A DNA stretch of 52,369 nt from JBHPCZ01 sp042573625 (GTDB lineage Bacteria > Desulfobacterota > Desulfobacteria > Desulfobacterales > UBA11574), in NCBI GenBank assembly GCA_042573625.1, contig JBHPCZ010000007.1:1-52369 (forward strand), written 5' to 3'. Position 1 is the first letter of the stretch, and the number at the start of each line of letters is the position of its first letter. The notes below the pieces were generated by a model that saw only the letters and a program-made list of their open reading frames with translations, was not told the DNA's origin and made no database searches. The translations under genes were made by a program, and so were the position numbers. Of the stretch, positions 43,409 through 52,217 are shown piece after piece.

Positions 43409-44790
43409 CGAGAAGAGAGATGAAAGACAAGCACAACATACTGGTTGTCGATGACGATGCCGCCCATCGTACCATGCTGAGAACCCTCATGGGTGGATGG
43501 GGATACGATATTACCGAGGCGGATGACGGTTCCACAGCGATCGAAAAGGTCAAAGCGCATCCCTTTGATCTGGTTCTTATGGACGTGCGCATGATTAAAA
43601 TTTCCGGAATAGAGGCGCTGGAAAAAATCAAATCGATGAATCCCGCCATCCCGGTTATCATCATGACCGCCTATTCTTCGGTTGAAAAAGCGGTGGAGGC
43701 TTTGAAAAAAGGCGCCTATGACTATCTGACAAAGCCCCTTGATTTTGAAAAGCTCAAGTTTACTCTGGAAAGGTCCATGGAGCACGTCCATTTGAAGGAG
43801 GAAAATCGCATTCTGAAGGCGAGCCTCGGCAAACATTTTGATGTCCAGAACATCATCGGTCGAAGCCCGGCCATGGTCAGTCTTTTAGAAACCGTCGCCC
43901 ATGTGGCGCCGTCAGATGCCACTGTTTTGATTGCGGGTGAGTCCGGAACCGGCAAGGAGTTGATCGCCGGTGCCATCCATTTTAACAGCATGAGAAAAGA
44001 TGGCCCCTTTATTAAGATGAACTGTGCCGCCATTACGGAAACGCTTCTTGAATCAGAGCTTTTTGGGCACGAAAAAGGGGCATTCACCGGTGCTGAAAGG
44101 AGAAGGGAAGGGCGATTTGCTCAGGCGCACGGAGGAAGCCTTTTTCTTGACGAAGTGAGCGAGATGTCTTTGACCATGCAGGTAAAACTCTTGCGTGTAT
44201 TACAGGAAAGAGAAGTCACGCGTGTGGGCGGAGAAACGGTGGTTCAGGTGGATGTGAGGGTCATCGCGGCCACGAACAGAGATTTGGCGCTCCTGATAAA
44301 CGAGGGCAAATTCCGCGAAGACCTTTTCTACCGCTTGAATGTTATCAGCCTGGAGGTCCCCGGCTTGAGGGAGAGAGGGGAGGACATCCCGCTGCTGGCG
44401 CAGCATTTTCTGGACAATTTTGCGGCAAAGAATCGAAAAGCGATAAAGGGATTCACCCCCAAAGCGATGAGTGATCTTATCGAGTATGATTGGCCGGGGA
44501 ATGTCAGGGAACTGATGAATGCCGTTGAAAGGGGTGTGGTACTGACCCAATCGGATTACGTCGATGTTGAAGATTTGCCGGTGGTGATAAAACCTTCCCG
44601 GCAGGAACCTGAAGATCTGCGGGATTTTAATGAGATATCTGGGGATATGCCCCTTGATCAGGTTGAAAAGGCTACTATTTTAAAAACGCTGGAATCTGCG
44701 GCCGGCAATAAAAGCGAAGCAGCCCGGCGACTTGGGATCACAAGAAAGACGCTTCATAAAAAACTCAAGAAATACGGCGTCATGCCTTAA
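43405..44790 (+). CDS. Sigma-54-dependent response regulator (ZraR/NtrC family)
   Basis: The 461-residue protein has a receiver domain (VVDDDAAHRTMLRTL, phospho-acceptor Asp in DLVLMDVRM, near residue 57), a central AAA+ domain with Walker A GESGTGKELIAG, the sigma-54 contact GAFTGA in HEKGAFTGAERR, Walker B-like GGSLFLDEVSEM, and a C-terminal Fis-type HTH (AAGNKSEAARRLGITRKTLHKK). It opens sigma-54 promoters, most likely the two found in the intergenic region. ATG 43420 (preceded by GAAGAGAG) is an alternative start that removes five residues. Confidence 0.93.
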   Translation: MTRREMKDKHNILVVDDDAAHRTMLRTLMGGWGYDITEADDGSTAIEKVKAHPFDLVLMDVRMIKISGIEALEKIKSMNPAIPVIIMTAYSSVEKAVEALKKGAYDYLTKPLDFEKLKFTLERSMEHVHLKEENRILKASLGKHFDVQNIIGRSPAMVSLLETVAHVAPSDATVLIAGESGTGKELIAGAIHFNSMRKDGPFIKMNCAAITETLLESELFGHEKGAFTGAERRREGRFAQAHGGSLFLDEVSEMSLTMQVKLLRVLQEREVTRVGGETVVQVDVRVIAATNRDLALLINEGKFREDLFYRLNVISLEVPGLRERGEDIPLLAQHFLDNFAAKNRKAIKGFTPKAMSDLIEYDWPGNVRELMNAVERGVVLTQSDYVDVEDLPVVIKPSRQEPEDLRDFNEISGDMPLDQVEKATILKTLESAAGNKSEAARRLGITRKTLHKKLKKYGVMP

Positions 44791-44830
44791 CCTGAATCGA
44801 TTCAAAAATGCGTTTGTGAGGGATTTCAAG

Positions 44831-45289
44831 ATGAATACAAGCAACGGATATATCATCAGATGTTCAGCATGTGGAACCAAAAATAGAATCCCCGCATCAA
44901 AGACCGGGGAGGCGGGGAAATGCGGGAAGTGCGGCGGTATCCTTGAAACCCATTCGTTACGTAACAGTCAACCGGTTATGATTACAGACGACAATTTCGA
45001 TGCCAAGGTTTTAAAATCGCCCTTACCTGTGCTTTTGTACTGCTGGGCACCCTGGTGTTCGACGTGCGGGATGGTTGCTCCGATAATCGATGAGTTTGCA
45101 GCAGAATCGAAAGGCCGGGTGAGAATCGGCAAGCTGAACGTGGATGCCAACCCTGTGCTTTCGGCCAAATATGATATCAGAAGCATTCCGTTCCTGCTCA
45201 TATTCGATAACGGCCAACTAAAGGAAGGCCTGCCCGGCGCGATGCAGAAGCATGAGATCATGATGAAGATGGGACATTATCTATATTGA
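44831..45289 (+). CDS. Thioredoxin with N-terminal zinc ribbon (Trx2/TrxC-like)
   Basis: ATG 44831 follows GAGGG at 9 bp. The 152-residue protein has a two-CxxC zinc ribbon (CSACGTKNRIPASKTGEAG then CGKCGG) and a thioredoxin domain with active site WCSTCGM and cis-Pro IRSIPFLLIFDNG. TrxC proteins are cytoplasmic thiol-disulfide reductases linked to oxidative stress. The active site reads CSTC instead of CGPC, which should shift the redox potential. It is the third gene of a + strand run that begins with the two-component pair. Confidence 0.88.
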   Translation: MNTSNGYIIRCSACGTKNRIPASKTGEAGKCGKCGGILETHSLRNSQPVMITDDNFDAKVLKSPLPVLLYCWAPWCSTCGMVAPIIDEFAAESKGRVRIGKLNVDANPVLSAKYDIRSIPFLLIFDNGQLKEGLPGAMQKHEIMMKMGHYLY

Positions 45290-45383
45290 CCGGATTTTTA
45301 ATCAACAAAAAGGTCTCTGTGACTGTTTACAAATTAGTGGCGATAAAGTATTGAAACGTTTCGACGGTGATGGAGATTCTAAG

Positions 45384-46067
45384 ATGAAGCTTAAAATCGT
45401 TATTATTTTTCTGTGTTTCCTTGCTTTTTTTAATACTCGGATGGTTCCCTGTTTTGGGGCGGAATCAAAGAATGAGAAAACAGATCCATCATTGGATGAA
45501 GTCATCGCCGGGGTTGAGAAGAGATATACGGTGCCGGACTTTTCAGCCCGTTTTTTTCAAACCTCGACGCTGAAAGCGATGGAAATAACGGATACCGCTT
45601 CGGGCAGGCTGCTGATCAAGCGTCCGGGTATGATGAGATGGGATTACGAAAAGCCCGACAGACAGATTGTCATTTCGGACGGCTATCAATTGTGGATATA
45701 CAGACCCGATGACAATCAGGTACTGATGGGAAAGGCCCCCTCTTTTTTCGGAGACGGAAAAGGGGCGAGCTTTCTTTCGGATATCGGGAAAATGCGGAAG
45801 AATTTCAGCATCACCCTCGAAAAAAGTGCAACCAAGGATTATTATCTGCTGAAATTGTTACCCATAGAAAAACAGTTTGATTTGGCCTCGATATATTTAT
45901 TAATCTCAAAGAAGCTGTTCGATGTTGTCCGGATTGTTACACATAACTCATTCGGGGACGAAACCCGGATTGATCTGAGCAACCTTCAGTTTGATCAGGA
46001 TCTGGACAAAGCCCTGTTCAGCTTTATTACTCCCGAAGGCGCTGAAATACTTCAGATCGACGAATAG
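45384..46067 (+). CDS. lolA: Outer-membrane lipoprotein carrier protein LolA-like
   Basis: Translation from ATG 45384 (GGAG at 7-8 bp) gives 227 residues with a signal peptide (IVIIFLCFLAFFNTRMVPCFGA). The LolA fold follows: VPDFSARFFQTSTLKAMEITDTASGRLLIKRPGMMRWDYEKP, QIVISDGYQLWIYRPDDNQV. LolA ferries lipoproteins across the periplasm from LolCDE to the outer membrane. The gene is 94 bp after the thioredoxin gene and 15 bp before nadA. Confidence 0.88.
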   Translation: MKLKIVIIFLCFLAFFNTRMVPCFGAESKNEKTDPSLDEVIAGVEKRYTVPDFSARFFQTSTLKAMEITDTASGRLLIKRPGMMRWDYEKPDRQIVISDGYQLWIYRPDDNQVLMGKAPSFFGDGKGASFLSDIGKMRKNFSITLEKSATKDYYLLKLLPIEKQFDLASIYLLISKKLFDVVRIVTHNSFGDETRIDLSNLQFDQDLDKALFSFITPEGAEILQIDE

Positions 46068-46082
46068 ATTGGAAGCAATAAG

Positions 46083-46991
46083 ATGAAAGAAAAGATAAGA
46101 AGCCTGCTGAAAGAAAGAAACGGCGTTATGCTTGCGCATAACTATCAGCCGCCGGAAATTCAAGACTTGGCGGATCTCTGCGGCGACTCTTTGGAGTTGA
46201 GCATAAAGGCGGCTCAAACCGACGCTGAGGTCATCGTGTTTTGCGGCGTGCATTTTATGGCAGAAACCGCCTCAATCCTGTCACCGGACAAGACAGTGCT
46301 TCTTCCTCGCAAAGACGCCGGGTGCCCCATGGCCGACATGATAGAACCTCATGCGCTACAAGCCAGACTGGACAGCCTTCCCCCCATGCCGGTAGTGACG
46401 TATGTGAATTCCACTGCGGCAGTCAAAGCCTTCTCAACCATCTGCTGCACTTCGGCGAACGCTGTTGACGTCGTTAACAGTCTCGATGCCAAAGAAGTGC
46501 TGATGACCCCTGATCGGAACCTTGCCATGTATGTGGCCTCCCGGACAGACAAGAAGATTCACACCTGGGATGGATACTGCCCGATTCACGACCGACTCAA
46601 TCCGGATGATGTTCATCTGGCAAGGAAAGCGCACCCGGAGGCCGTATTTATGGCCCATCCAGAATGTCGACCGGAGATCCTTGAACTGGCTGATGTTATC
46701 ACGAGTACTTCAGGAATGATTCGGTATGCCGGAGCGTCTGAAGAAATGTCTTTCATTGTCGGTACAGAGATGGGGCTTCTATATCCCTTGGAAAAGGAAA
46801 ATCCGGGCAAATCTTTTTATCCCGCATCAGAAAAGATGTTATGTGAAGACATGAAAAAAATCACGTTTGAAGATATCTTCCGAAGCCTCGAACTCATGGA
46901 AGGAGAGGTTAAGGTGCCTGAAAAAATAAGGGTGCCGGCGCTCGAGGCGGTTCAGAGAATGATAGACCTGTCTTTATTAAAATACGCCTAA
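46083..46991 (+). CDS. nadA: Quinolinate synthase
   Basis: The 302-residue NadA condenses iminoaspartate with dihydroxyacetone phosphate to quinolinate in NAD synthesis, using a [4Fe-4S] cluster. Visible motifs are MLAHNYQPPEIQDLADLCGDS, VIVFCGVHFMAETASIL, the cluster Cys segments KDAGCPMADM and MAHPECRPEILELADVI, and SVVCTSANAV-like ICCTSANAVDVV. The length equals the short NadA type. nadB and nadC are not in the window. GGAAG precedes the ATG by 9 bp. The downstream flank is a truncated D repeat. Confidence 0.95.
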   Translation: MKEKIRSLLKERNGVMLAHNYQPPEIQDLADLCGDSLELSIKAAQTDAEVIVFCGVHFMAETASILSPDKTVLLPRKDAGCPMADMIEPHALQARLDSLPPMPVVTYVNSTAAVKAFSTICCTSANAVDVVNSLDAKEVLMTPDRNLAMYVASRTDKKIHTWDGYCPIHDRLNPDDVHLARKAHPEAVFMAHPECRPEILELADVITSTSGMIRYAGASEEMSFIVGTEMGLLYPLEKENPGKSFYPASEKMLCEDMKKITFEDIFRSLELMEGEVKVPEKIRVPALEAVQRMIDLSLLKYA

Positions 46992-47083
46992 ATTTAAAAT
47001 TTTCGTCTTCCTTGGCCTCGAACCCCGGTTAAATATTAATAATTTAACAGGGCAGGCAAAATTGAACCTTTTTCAAAGGTCTC
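46992..47083. repeat. Truncated repeat D, copy 3 (right half)
   Basis: About 90 bp match the right half of copy 1 (AAAATTTTCG, CCCCGGTTAAAT, GGCAGGCAAAATTGAAC) and end in TTTTTCAAAGGTCTC, 1 bp before the yebC stop codon. The left half is missing, truncated at the nadA 3' end. Confidence 0.8.
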
Positions 47084-47084
47084 G

Positions 47085-47828
47085 TTATATACTGTTGATA
47101 ATTTCGTCGGGAATATCGGCGTTGGTATACACCTTCTGCACATCATCGCAATCCTCAAGGGCTTCCATCAATCTGACCATCTGTTCCGCTTCCTTTCCCA
47201 AAAGATGTGTTGTCGCTTGAGGAAGCATGGTGATTTCCGCACCGATGTAAGGGATGGATGCTGCGTCTATGGCCTCTTTGACGGATTCAAAATCCTTGGG
47301 GTCCGTGATGATTTCAAAGTTGTCACCGTCTTCCCGCATATCTTCCGCCCCGGCGTCCAGTGCGGCTTCCATGACGGTATCCTCGTCGACAGATGCCTTT
47401 TCAACAACAAGATATCCTTTTTGGTCGAACATATAGGAGACGCAACCGTTTGCACCGAGATTGCCGCCGCCTTTGCTCAGAATATGGCGGATATCGGCCA
47501 CAGCTCTGTTTTTGTTGTCTGTGAGGGATTCTACGAGAATTGCGGCGCCGCCGGGACCGTATCCTTCGTATACGCTTTCCTCATAATTGACGCCTTCGAG
47601 TTCGCCGGTTCCCTTTTTAATGGCCCGTTCAATGTTATCTTTGGGCATATTTTCGTTTTTTGCCGCCTGAATCGCCGTCCTCAATCTCGGGTTGGCCGCG
47701 GGGTCACCGCCGCCCGTACGTGCTGCAACCGTGACTTCTTTGATTAACTTGGAAAAAATTTTCCCCCGCTTGGCATCTGTTGCTGACTTTTTATGCTTTA
47801 TGGTAGACCATTTGCTATGTCCTGACAT
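47085..47828 (-). CDS. yebC: YebC/PmpR family protein
   Basis: The 247-residue protein carries the family start MSGHSKWSTIKHKKSATDAKRGKIFSKL and KNENMPKDNIERAIKKGTGE, and ends with the usual acidic domain. Members were described as DNA-binding regulators; recent work links YebC to ribosomes and proline-rich translation. It lies 13 bp downstream of rlmE on the same strand and is probably cotranscribed. Confidence 0.95.
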   Translation of the reverse strand: MSGHSKWSTIKHKKSATDAKRGKIFSKLIKEVTVAARTGGGDPAANPRLRTAIQAAKNENMPKDNIERAIKKGTGELEGVNYEESVYEGYGPGGAAILVESLTDNKNRAVADIRHILSKGGGNLGANGCVSYMFDQKGYLVVEKASVDEDTVMEAALDAGAEDMREDGDNFEIITDPKDFESVKEAIDAASIPYIGAEITMLPQATTHLLGKEAEQMVRLMEALEDCDDVQKVYTNADIPDEIINSI

Positions 47829-47841
47829 GTGTATGTCCCTC

Positions 47842-48432
47842 CTAATGTTTTCCCAAACCTATAATATAAATCTCTTTGCTGGCCTTGCGGCTGCTTTCCG
47901 GTTTGAAAATCTTCTGTGTTTGAAAGTTTGCTTTCACCGCATCTGAGAATTCCTTGAAATCCTCTCCCTGAAAGATTTTGCATACAAATGACCCGCCTGG
48001 ATTCAGAACATCCCGGGCAATGGAGAGCGCCGCCTGGCAAAGATGAAAAGATCTTGCAGCATCGACGGATTTAATACCGGTCGTGGCCGGTGCCATATCG
48101 CTTAATACCACATTAAAGTCTTTTTCGATCGCATCATCCATGGAAAGGATATCGCCAATATATGTCCTGACATGAGATGGAACTTGAACAGAAACAGGTT
48201 TAAGGTCGATCCCAACCACCCGGCCCGTGTCTCCGGTCAAATTCGCGGCATAAACCAGCCAGGACCCAGGGGAGCACCCAAGATCGAGGACCTTGCCGCC
48301 TTTTCTAATCAGATTGTACTTTTTCTGAATCTCCTGGAGTTTATAGACCGACCGGGCCGGAAATCGTTCTTTTTTTGCCCGGCGCGAATAATGATCTTCC
48401 CATTTGTTGCGGTTTTTGCCTGATCGTTTCAC
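47842..48432 (-). CDS. rlmE: 23S rRNA 2'-O-methyltransferase RlmE (FtsJ/RrmJ)
   Basis: The 196-residue enzyme methylates the ribose of U2552 in 23S rRNA. The SAM motif is VLDLGCSPGSWLVYAANL, and the K-D-K-E catalytic tetrad is visible as Lys in RSVYKLQEI, Asp in VVLSDMAPATTG, Lys in SFVCKIFQG and Glu in SSRKASKEIYIIG. It is followed by yebC after 13 bp. The gap up to radA holds a repeat of hairpin type. Confidence 0.95.
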   Translation of the reverse strand: MKRSGKNRNKWEDHYSRRAKKERFPARSVYKLQEIQKKYNLIRKGGKVLDLGCSPGSWLVYAANLTGDTGRVVGIDLKPVSVQVPSHVRTYIGDILSMDDAIEKDFNVVLSDMAPATTGIKSVDAARSFHLCQAALSIARDVLNPGGSFVCKIFQGEDFKEFSDAVKANFQTQKIFKPESSRKASKEIYIIGLGKH

Positions 48433-48543
48433 GGTATCTGGTTACTGGATCCTTGATGTCCGAGAATGGATGCAGAATACAGAATGAAGACCTTAAGAGC
48501 CATCCTGTTTAACTTCCTTTCCCGACGCTATTTTTATGTCATG

Positions 48544-48612
48544 ATTTCTTTCTGCGAAGTCCGCAGGAAGAAAAGTCTGTGCAAGTCCGTGTGCGTCTGT
48601 GGCTGAAAGAAA
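48544..48612. repeat. Repeat G, copy 1 with hairpin
   Basis: A hairpin (TTTCTTTCTGCG, loop AAGTC, CGCAGGAAGAAA) is followed by AGTCTGTGCAAGTCCGTGTG. It resembles the hairpin at 50167-50196 on the other side of radA, with compensated stem changes. Confidence 0.55.
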
Positions 48613-48634
48613 TATAATATTTGGCCGGACTCAC

Positions 48635-50002
48635 TCAGAATAATGTTTCAACAGCCTCCGATATCGTCTTGACTCCGATCAGTTCTATCCCGGTGATTTC
48701 AGCAACACGTTTCAGGCTGCTTTCCGGCACGATACATCTTGTGAAACCCATCTTTCTGGCCTCTGCCACCCGGGTTTCAAGATGACCGATGGCCCTGACC
48801 TCCCCTGTCAGACCGATTTCACCAAGGACAACGGTTGCATCCTGAATCGGGCGGTCCAAAAAGCTGGATGCAACGGCAGATACAATCCCCATATCAACGG
48901 CCGGTTCACTGACCTTAACACCACCCACCACATTCATGAAGATATCGTGTCCCATTAAATGCATGCCCAATTTTTTTTCCATTACAGCGATCAGCAGCGC
49001 CACCCGGTTCTGATCGATACCCAGAATCGTCCTGCGAGGGGTTCCAAGGCTTGTGCTGCTGACAAGGGCCTGGAACTCAACGAGAATCGGCCGGGTGCCT
49101 TCCATGCTGGCTGTAACAACAGAGCCCGGTTCGTTCACGGAACGTTCGTTGAGAAAGACCGCGGAAGGATTTGTCACTTCAATCAGCCCGTTTTCATTCA
49201 TTTCAAAGACGCCGATTTCGTTTGTAGACCCAAATCTGTTCTTTACAGCACGCAGTATCCTGAACATATGATTCCGATCGCCTTCAAAATAGAGAACCGT
49301 ATCCACCATGTGTTCCAAAAGCTTCGGTCCGGCGATTGCCCCATCCTTTGTGACATGACCGACCAGGAATGTTGGAATACCGGTCTTTTTGGCCATGAGC
49401 ATAAGTTTAACGGCGGATTCCCGAACCTGGCTTACGCTTCCCGGCGCGGAAGTCAACTCGGGGTTAAACATCGTCTGAATGGAGTCGATCACGAGCACAT
49501 CGGGTTTGGTCGATTCAAGCGTGGAAAGAATCGATTCGATATCAACCTCGGAGACGACCAGCAGATTTGAAGATACCGTCGACAGCCTTTTGCTGCGAAG
49601 CCTCAGTTGTCTGATCGACTCTTCGCCTGAAACATAGAGTGTGGTACGGCCATTTTCCCCAAGGCTATACAATGCCTGAAGCATCAGGGTGGATTTTCCG
49701 ATGCCGGGGTCTCCGCCGATAAGAATCAGGCTTCCGGGAACAAGGCCCCCGCCCAGAACCCGGTCTAGCTCTTCCATGTGGGTCGGATACCGATATTCCT
49801 TTTCGAGTTCAATCGAATCGATGGGAACCGGTTCTGTCTGAAAAGCGAATACACTTTTCCGCGCACCATGCCCCGATCTGCGGGATTGTGATTCTTCAAC
49901 CAGGGTGTCCCACTGGCCACAGTCAGGGCATCTGCCCATCCACTTGGGGGCCTGATACCCGCAAGATTGACAGCTGAAGATGGTTTTGGGTGTTTTTTTC
50001 AT
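48635..50002 (-). CDS. radA: DNA repair protein RadA
   Basis: The 455-residue RadA has the N-terminal zinc finger C11-x2-C14...C25-x2-C28 (CQSCGYQAPKWMGRCPDCG), the RecA-like ATPase with Walker A GGDPGIGKSTLM, the RadA-specific KNRFGSTNEIG motif, and a C-terminal Lon-protease-like domain (DMGIVSAVASSFLDRPI, VLGEIGLTGEVRAI). It promotes branch migration in recombination and repair. It lies upstream of rlmE on the same strand with a 202-bp gap. Confidence 0.96.
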   Translation of the reverse strand: MKKTPKTIFSCQSCGYQAPKWMGRCPDCGQWDTLVEESQSRRSGHGARKSVFAFQTEPVPIDSIELEKEYRYPTHMEELDRVLGGGLVPGSLILIGGDPGIGKSTLMLQALYSLGENGRTTLYVSGEESIRQLRLRSKRLSTVSSNLLVVSEVDIESILSTLESTKPDVLVIDSIQTMFNPELTSAPGSVSQVRESAVKLMLMAKKTGIPTFLVGHVTKDGAIAGPKLLEHMVDTVLYFEGDRNHMFRILRAVKNRFGSTNEIGVFEMNENGLIEVTNPSAVFLNERSVNEPGSVVTASMEGTRPILVEFQALVSSTSLGTPRRTILGIDQNRVALLIAVMEKKLGMHLMGHDIFMNVVGGVKVSEPAVDMGIVSAVASSFLDRPIQDATVVLGEIGLTGEVRAIGHLETRVAEARKMGFTRCIVPESSLKRVAEITGIELIGVKTISEAVETLF

Positions 50003-50054
50003 GTTATCGGAATTTTAATATGTTGTTTCATTCGTGTCTAAAATATTTTAATAG

Positions 50055-50230
50055 CCGCAGACACACGCAGACAAATGATGACATCTCCGCATAGGCGACA
50101 TTGCCCAGGCAGAAAATGCACGCCCTTTGGGCATAAAAAATTCAATTATCGCAAAGCGATGAGTGGTTTTGCCCTGCGAATGTCCGCAGGGCAAAAGTCT
50201 GTGTCGGTCGAGTTCGCGAAGCGAACGGGC
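50055..50230. repeat. Repeat G, copy 2: array of small hairpins
   Basis: Four perfect hairpins lie within 105 bp: GCCC-TTT-GGGC (50122-50132), ATCGC-AAA-GCGAT (50148-50160), TTTTGCCCTGCG-AATGTC-CGCAGGGCAAAA (50167-50196) and GTTCGC-GAA-GCGAAC (50212-50226), preceded by CCGCAGACACACGCAGAC. The rest of the 50003-50628 gap shows no clear gene. Confidence 0.65.
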
Positions 50231-50628
50231 GGTTCAATATCAATGCAATGCCTTTATCATTTTATTTTCAGGAGCTTCAAAGTACATCCGTTTTGTTTTT
50301 GGACAAGACTGATGTTGTGTTAAATCATCCGTCCGGCCTTTAGCTCTGAATTTGTCTTGCCGCTATTTCTAATCTCTTGGCTGTTCCCGGAGTATATTCA
50401 AGGTCACAGAGTTTGCTGCGTTGTTTAGCATATAGCATGTCATATATATCCGATCAACCAGCGCAAAAATATAATTTAAAAAATTATAATATCCTGATTA
50501 TCGTGTAAATTCTGTCGAAAAACATTTTCGTTATCTATAAATAGATGAAAAAGATGCTGGAACAGGGCAACTGCAATGTGGTATGCACCCTCAAACGATT
50601 GTTTAAAGGTGGAAGGTTATATACGGTG

Positions 50629-51519
50629 ATGCTGAATTCTGGATCATTTTTTCGAAAACTGACATTTTTTATTCTGTGTTTGTTGATATCGGGCCTCATT
50701 TCATCCGTCCATGCTGAGGAGGAAATGGCGGAGGAAACGGTCAAATATTTTGAATCCTTACAACAGAAGCTCATCAAAGACGGTTTTGAAGAGACCCGGA
50801 TAAAAGATCTTTACAAGAGGCCGGAGGTGGATTTTGAAACAAAAGGGGTGTCTCTCTTTTTGGTGCATCAAGAGGCCCGGTTGAATTACGACCAGTTTAC
50901 AACCCCGGCGTCGATACAAAAAGCATCGGAATATATACAGAAATATAAGACCGAGTTTGCACGAGTGGAAAAAAAATATGGCGTGAGCAAGGAGATTATC
51001 ACCGCCGTCATTCTGGTTGAAACCCGGCTCGGAAAAGTTGTGGGGGGCCCTATTATATTGAACACGCTCTCAAGTATGGCTTCGCTGGCAGACCCTGAGG
51101 TTCGGGATCTGTTTTGGCGAAAGGTTTCAAGCTCCTCCCGTTTGACAAGGAAGGAGTATGAAAAATGGGTCGGAAAAAAGTCGAAGTGGGCCTACAAGGA
51201 GCTGAAAGCCTTCTTGAAATATACGAACAGAGAGGAAATGGATCCTGCGAGTATTCCCGGTTCCTATGCCGGCGCCATGGGTATCCCGCAATTCATGCCC
51301 AGCAACATCCGAACCCTTGCCAAAGACGGCAACAATGACGGTCGTATCGATCTGTTTAATCATGCGGATGCCATATCCAGTGTTGCATACTATCTGAAGC
51401 ATTATGGCTGGCATCCCGGGATAGATGACAAAAAGGCGTACAAGGTCTTGCTGCGTTACAATTACAGCAAGTACTACGCCAACACCATTATTAAAATTTC
51501 CAAGCTTTTAAAGGGATAA
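50629..51519 (+). CDS. Membrane-bound lytic murein transglycosylase (MltB-like)
   Basis: Starting at ATG 50629 places a signal peptide (FFRKLTFFILCLLISGLISSVHA) at the N-terminus; 296 residues. The family 103 lysozyme-like fold shows the catalytic Glu in AVILVETRLGKVVG, followed by GSYAGAMGIPQFMPSN and NDGRIDLFNHADAISSVAYYLKHYGW. It cleaves glycan strands of peptidoglycan with 1,6-anhydro formation. No lipobox Cys is seen, so it may be a soluble periplasmic form. Confidence 0.92.
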   Translation: MLNSGSFFRKLTFFILCLLISGLISSVHAEEEMAEETVKYFESLQQKLIKDGFEETRIKDLYKRPEVDFETKGVSLFLVHQEARLNYDQFTTPASIQKASEYIQKYKTEFARVEKKYGVSKEIITAVILVETRLGKVVGGPIILNTLSSMASLADPEVRDLFWRKVSSSSRLTRKEYEKWVGKKSKWAYKELKAFLKYTNREEMDPASIPGSYAGAMGIPQFMPSNIRTLAKDGNNDGRIDLFNHADAISSVAYYLKHYGWHPGIDDKKAYKVLLRYNYSKYYANTIIKISKLLKG

Positions 51520-51569
51520 AACTCTATATACTATTTTTCACATTTTATTTACGATAATTTAGGGTAACA

Positions 51570-51782
51570 TTGAGCACTACAGAATATATAATCGGCGCCG
51601 GCGTACTCTTTCTAATATTAACCTGGTTGGCCGTCTTTGATGTTGCCCGGAAGGATTTTGGCACCACAGGAAAAAAAGTCATGTGGGGGTTCATTGCCCT
51701 GATCCCTTTTATCGGTCCGATCATATATTTTATTATCGGATATCGAATCGGCAAAAAGCCTGTTAAACCCGATGCCTCATGA
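51570..51782 (+). CDS. PLDc_N-domain small membrane protein
   Basis: The 70-residue protein starts with TTG (AGGG 5 bp upstream). It has two TM segments (IIGAGVLFLILTWLAVFDVAR and VMWGFIALIPFIGPIIYFIIGYRIGK); the W-G-x-x-x-L-x-P-F-I-G-P-I-x-Y-x-x-x-G pattern is the PLDc_N (cardiolipin synthase N-terminal) domain. Stand-alone copies are common and their function is unknown. It follows the transglycosylase gene by 50 bp, probably in the same transcript. Confidence 0.8.
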   Translation: MSTTEYIIGAGVLFLILTWLAVFDVARKDFGTTGKKVMWGFIALIPFIGPIIYFIIGYRIGKKPVKPDAS

Positions 51783-52102
51783 AATATTTATGCGGCTTTT
51801 TTGACAGGATCTACAAGATCGTCTGGATTTACTTTTGTGCTTTATCCCTTTCCATTGTAAAGAGATAAAACTCAATCCGCCTTTGGCGGAGTGTTATGGA
51901 CTGACTGCTTCAACAGTAATTTTTGGGTATCCATGCTAATGCCGAACTGTGCAAGGGGCCATTTTTCCCTCGAAGAGGGGTTATGTTTTTTGGCCTTTCA
52001 TCAGGAAAGGCCCCAATAAACTATCTTGTTTATCATGTCCAATATAAAAATATTTGACAAACTTGTCCCATTTCTATAATCATGCGTAAAATCATTTTTT
52101 CC
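51783..52102. other. Intergenic region upstream of tRNA-Glu
   Basis: It holds small palindromes (CCGCCTTTGGCGG near 51887; GGCCTTTC-ATCAG-GAAAGGCC near 51990) and the tRNA promoter. No gene is seen. Confidence 0.5.
52054..52080 (+). promoter_or_regulatory. Promoter of tRNA-Glu
   Basis: TTGACA (52054-52059) and TATAAT (52075-52080) are perfect consensus hexamers with a slightly short 15-bp spacer, 22 bp upstream of the tRNA. Confidence 0.7.
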
Positions 52103-52177
52103 GGTCCCATCGTCTAGCGGTTAGGACGCCGGCCTCTCACGCCGGTAACCGGGGTTCGATTCCCCGTGGGATCACCA
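52103..52177 (+). tRNA. tRNA-Glu (anticodon CTC)
   Basis: The 75-nt cloverleaf has acceptor stem GGTCCCA/TGGGATC, anticodon stem CCGGC/GCCGG around loop CTCTCAC with anticodon CTC at 52136-52138, T-loop GGTTCGATTCC and encoded CCA (52175-52177). The body resembles bacterial tRNA-Glu. A rho-independent terminator follows. Confidence 0.95.
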
Positions 52178-52186
52178 GTATATATC

Positions 52187-52217
52187 AAGGGCTTAACAGA
52201 TGTTGTTAAGCCCTTTT
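52187..52217 (+). terminator. Rho-independent terminator after tRNA-Glu
   Basis: AAGGGCTTAACA and TGTTAAGCCCTT form a perfect 12-bp stem with a 5-nt loop, followed by TT. Beyond it the window shows only an open, unassigned frame from 52267 to the end. Confidence 0.85.

Noticed and set aside
50340..50438. Minus-strand 32-codon frame (MLYAKQRSKLCDLEYTPG...)
   Set aside because: It looks somewhat protein-like, but it has no ribosome-binding site and no family I recognise; too weak to call.
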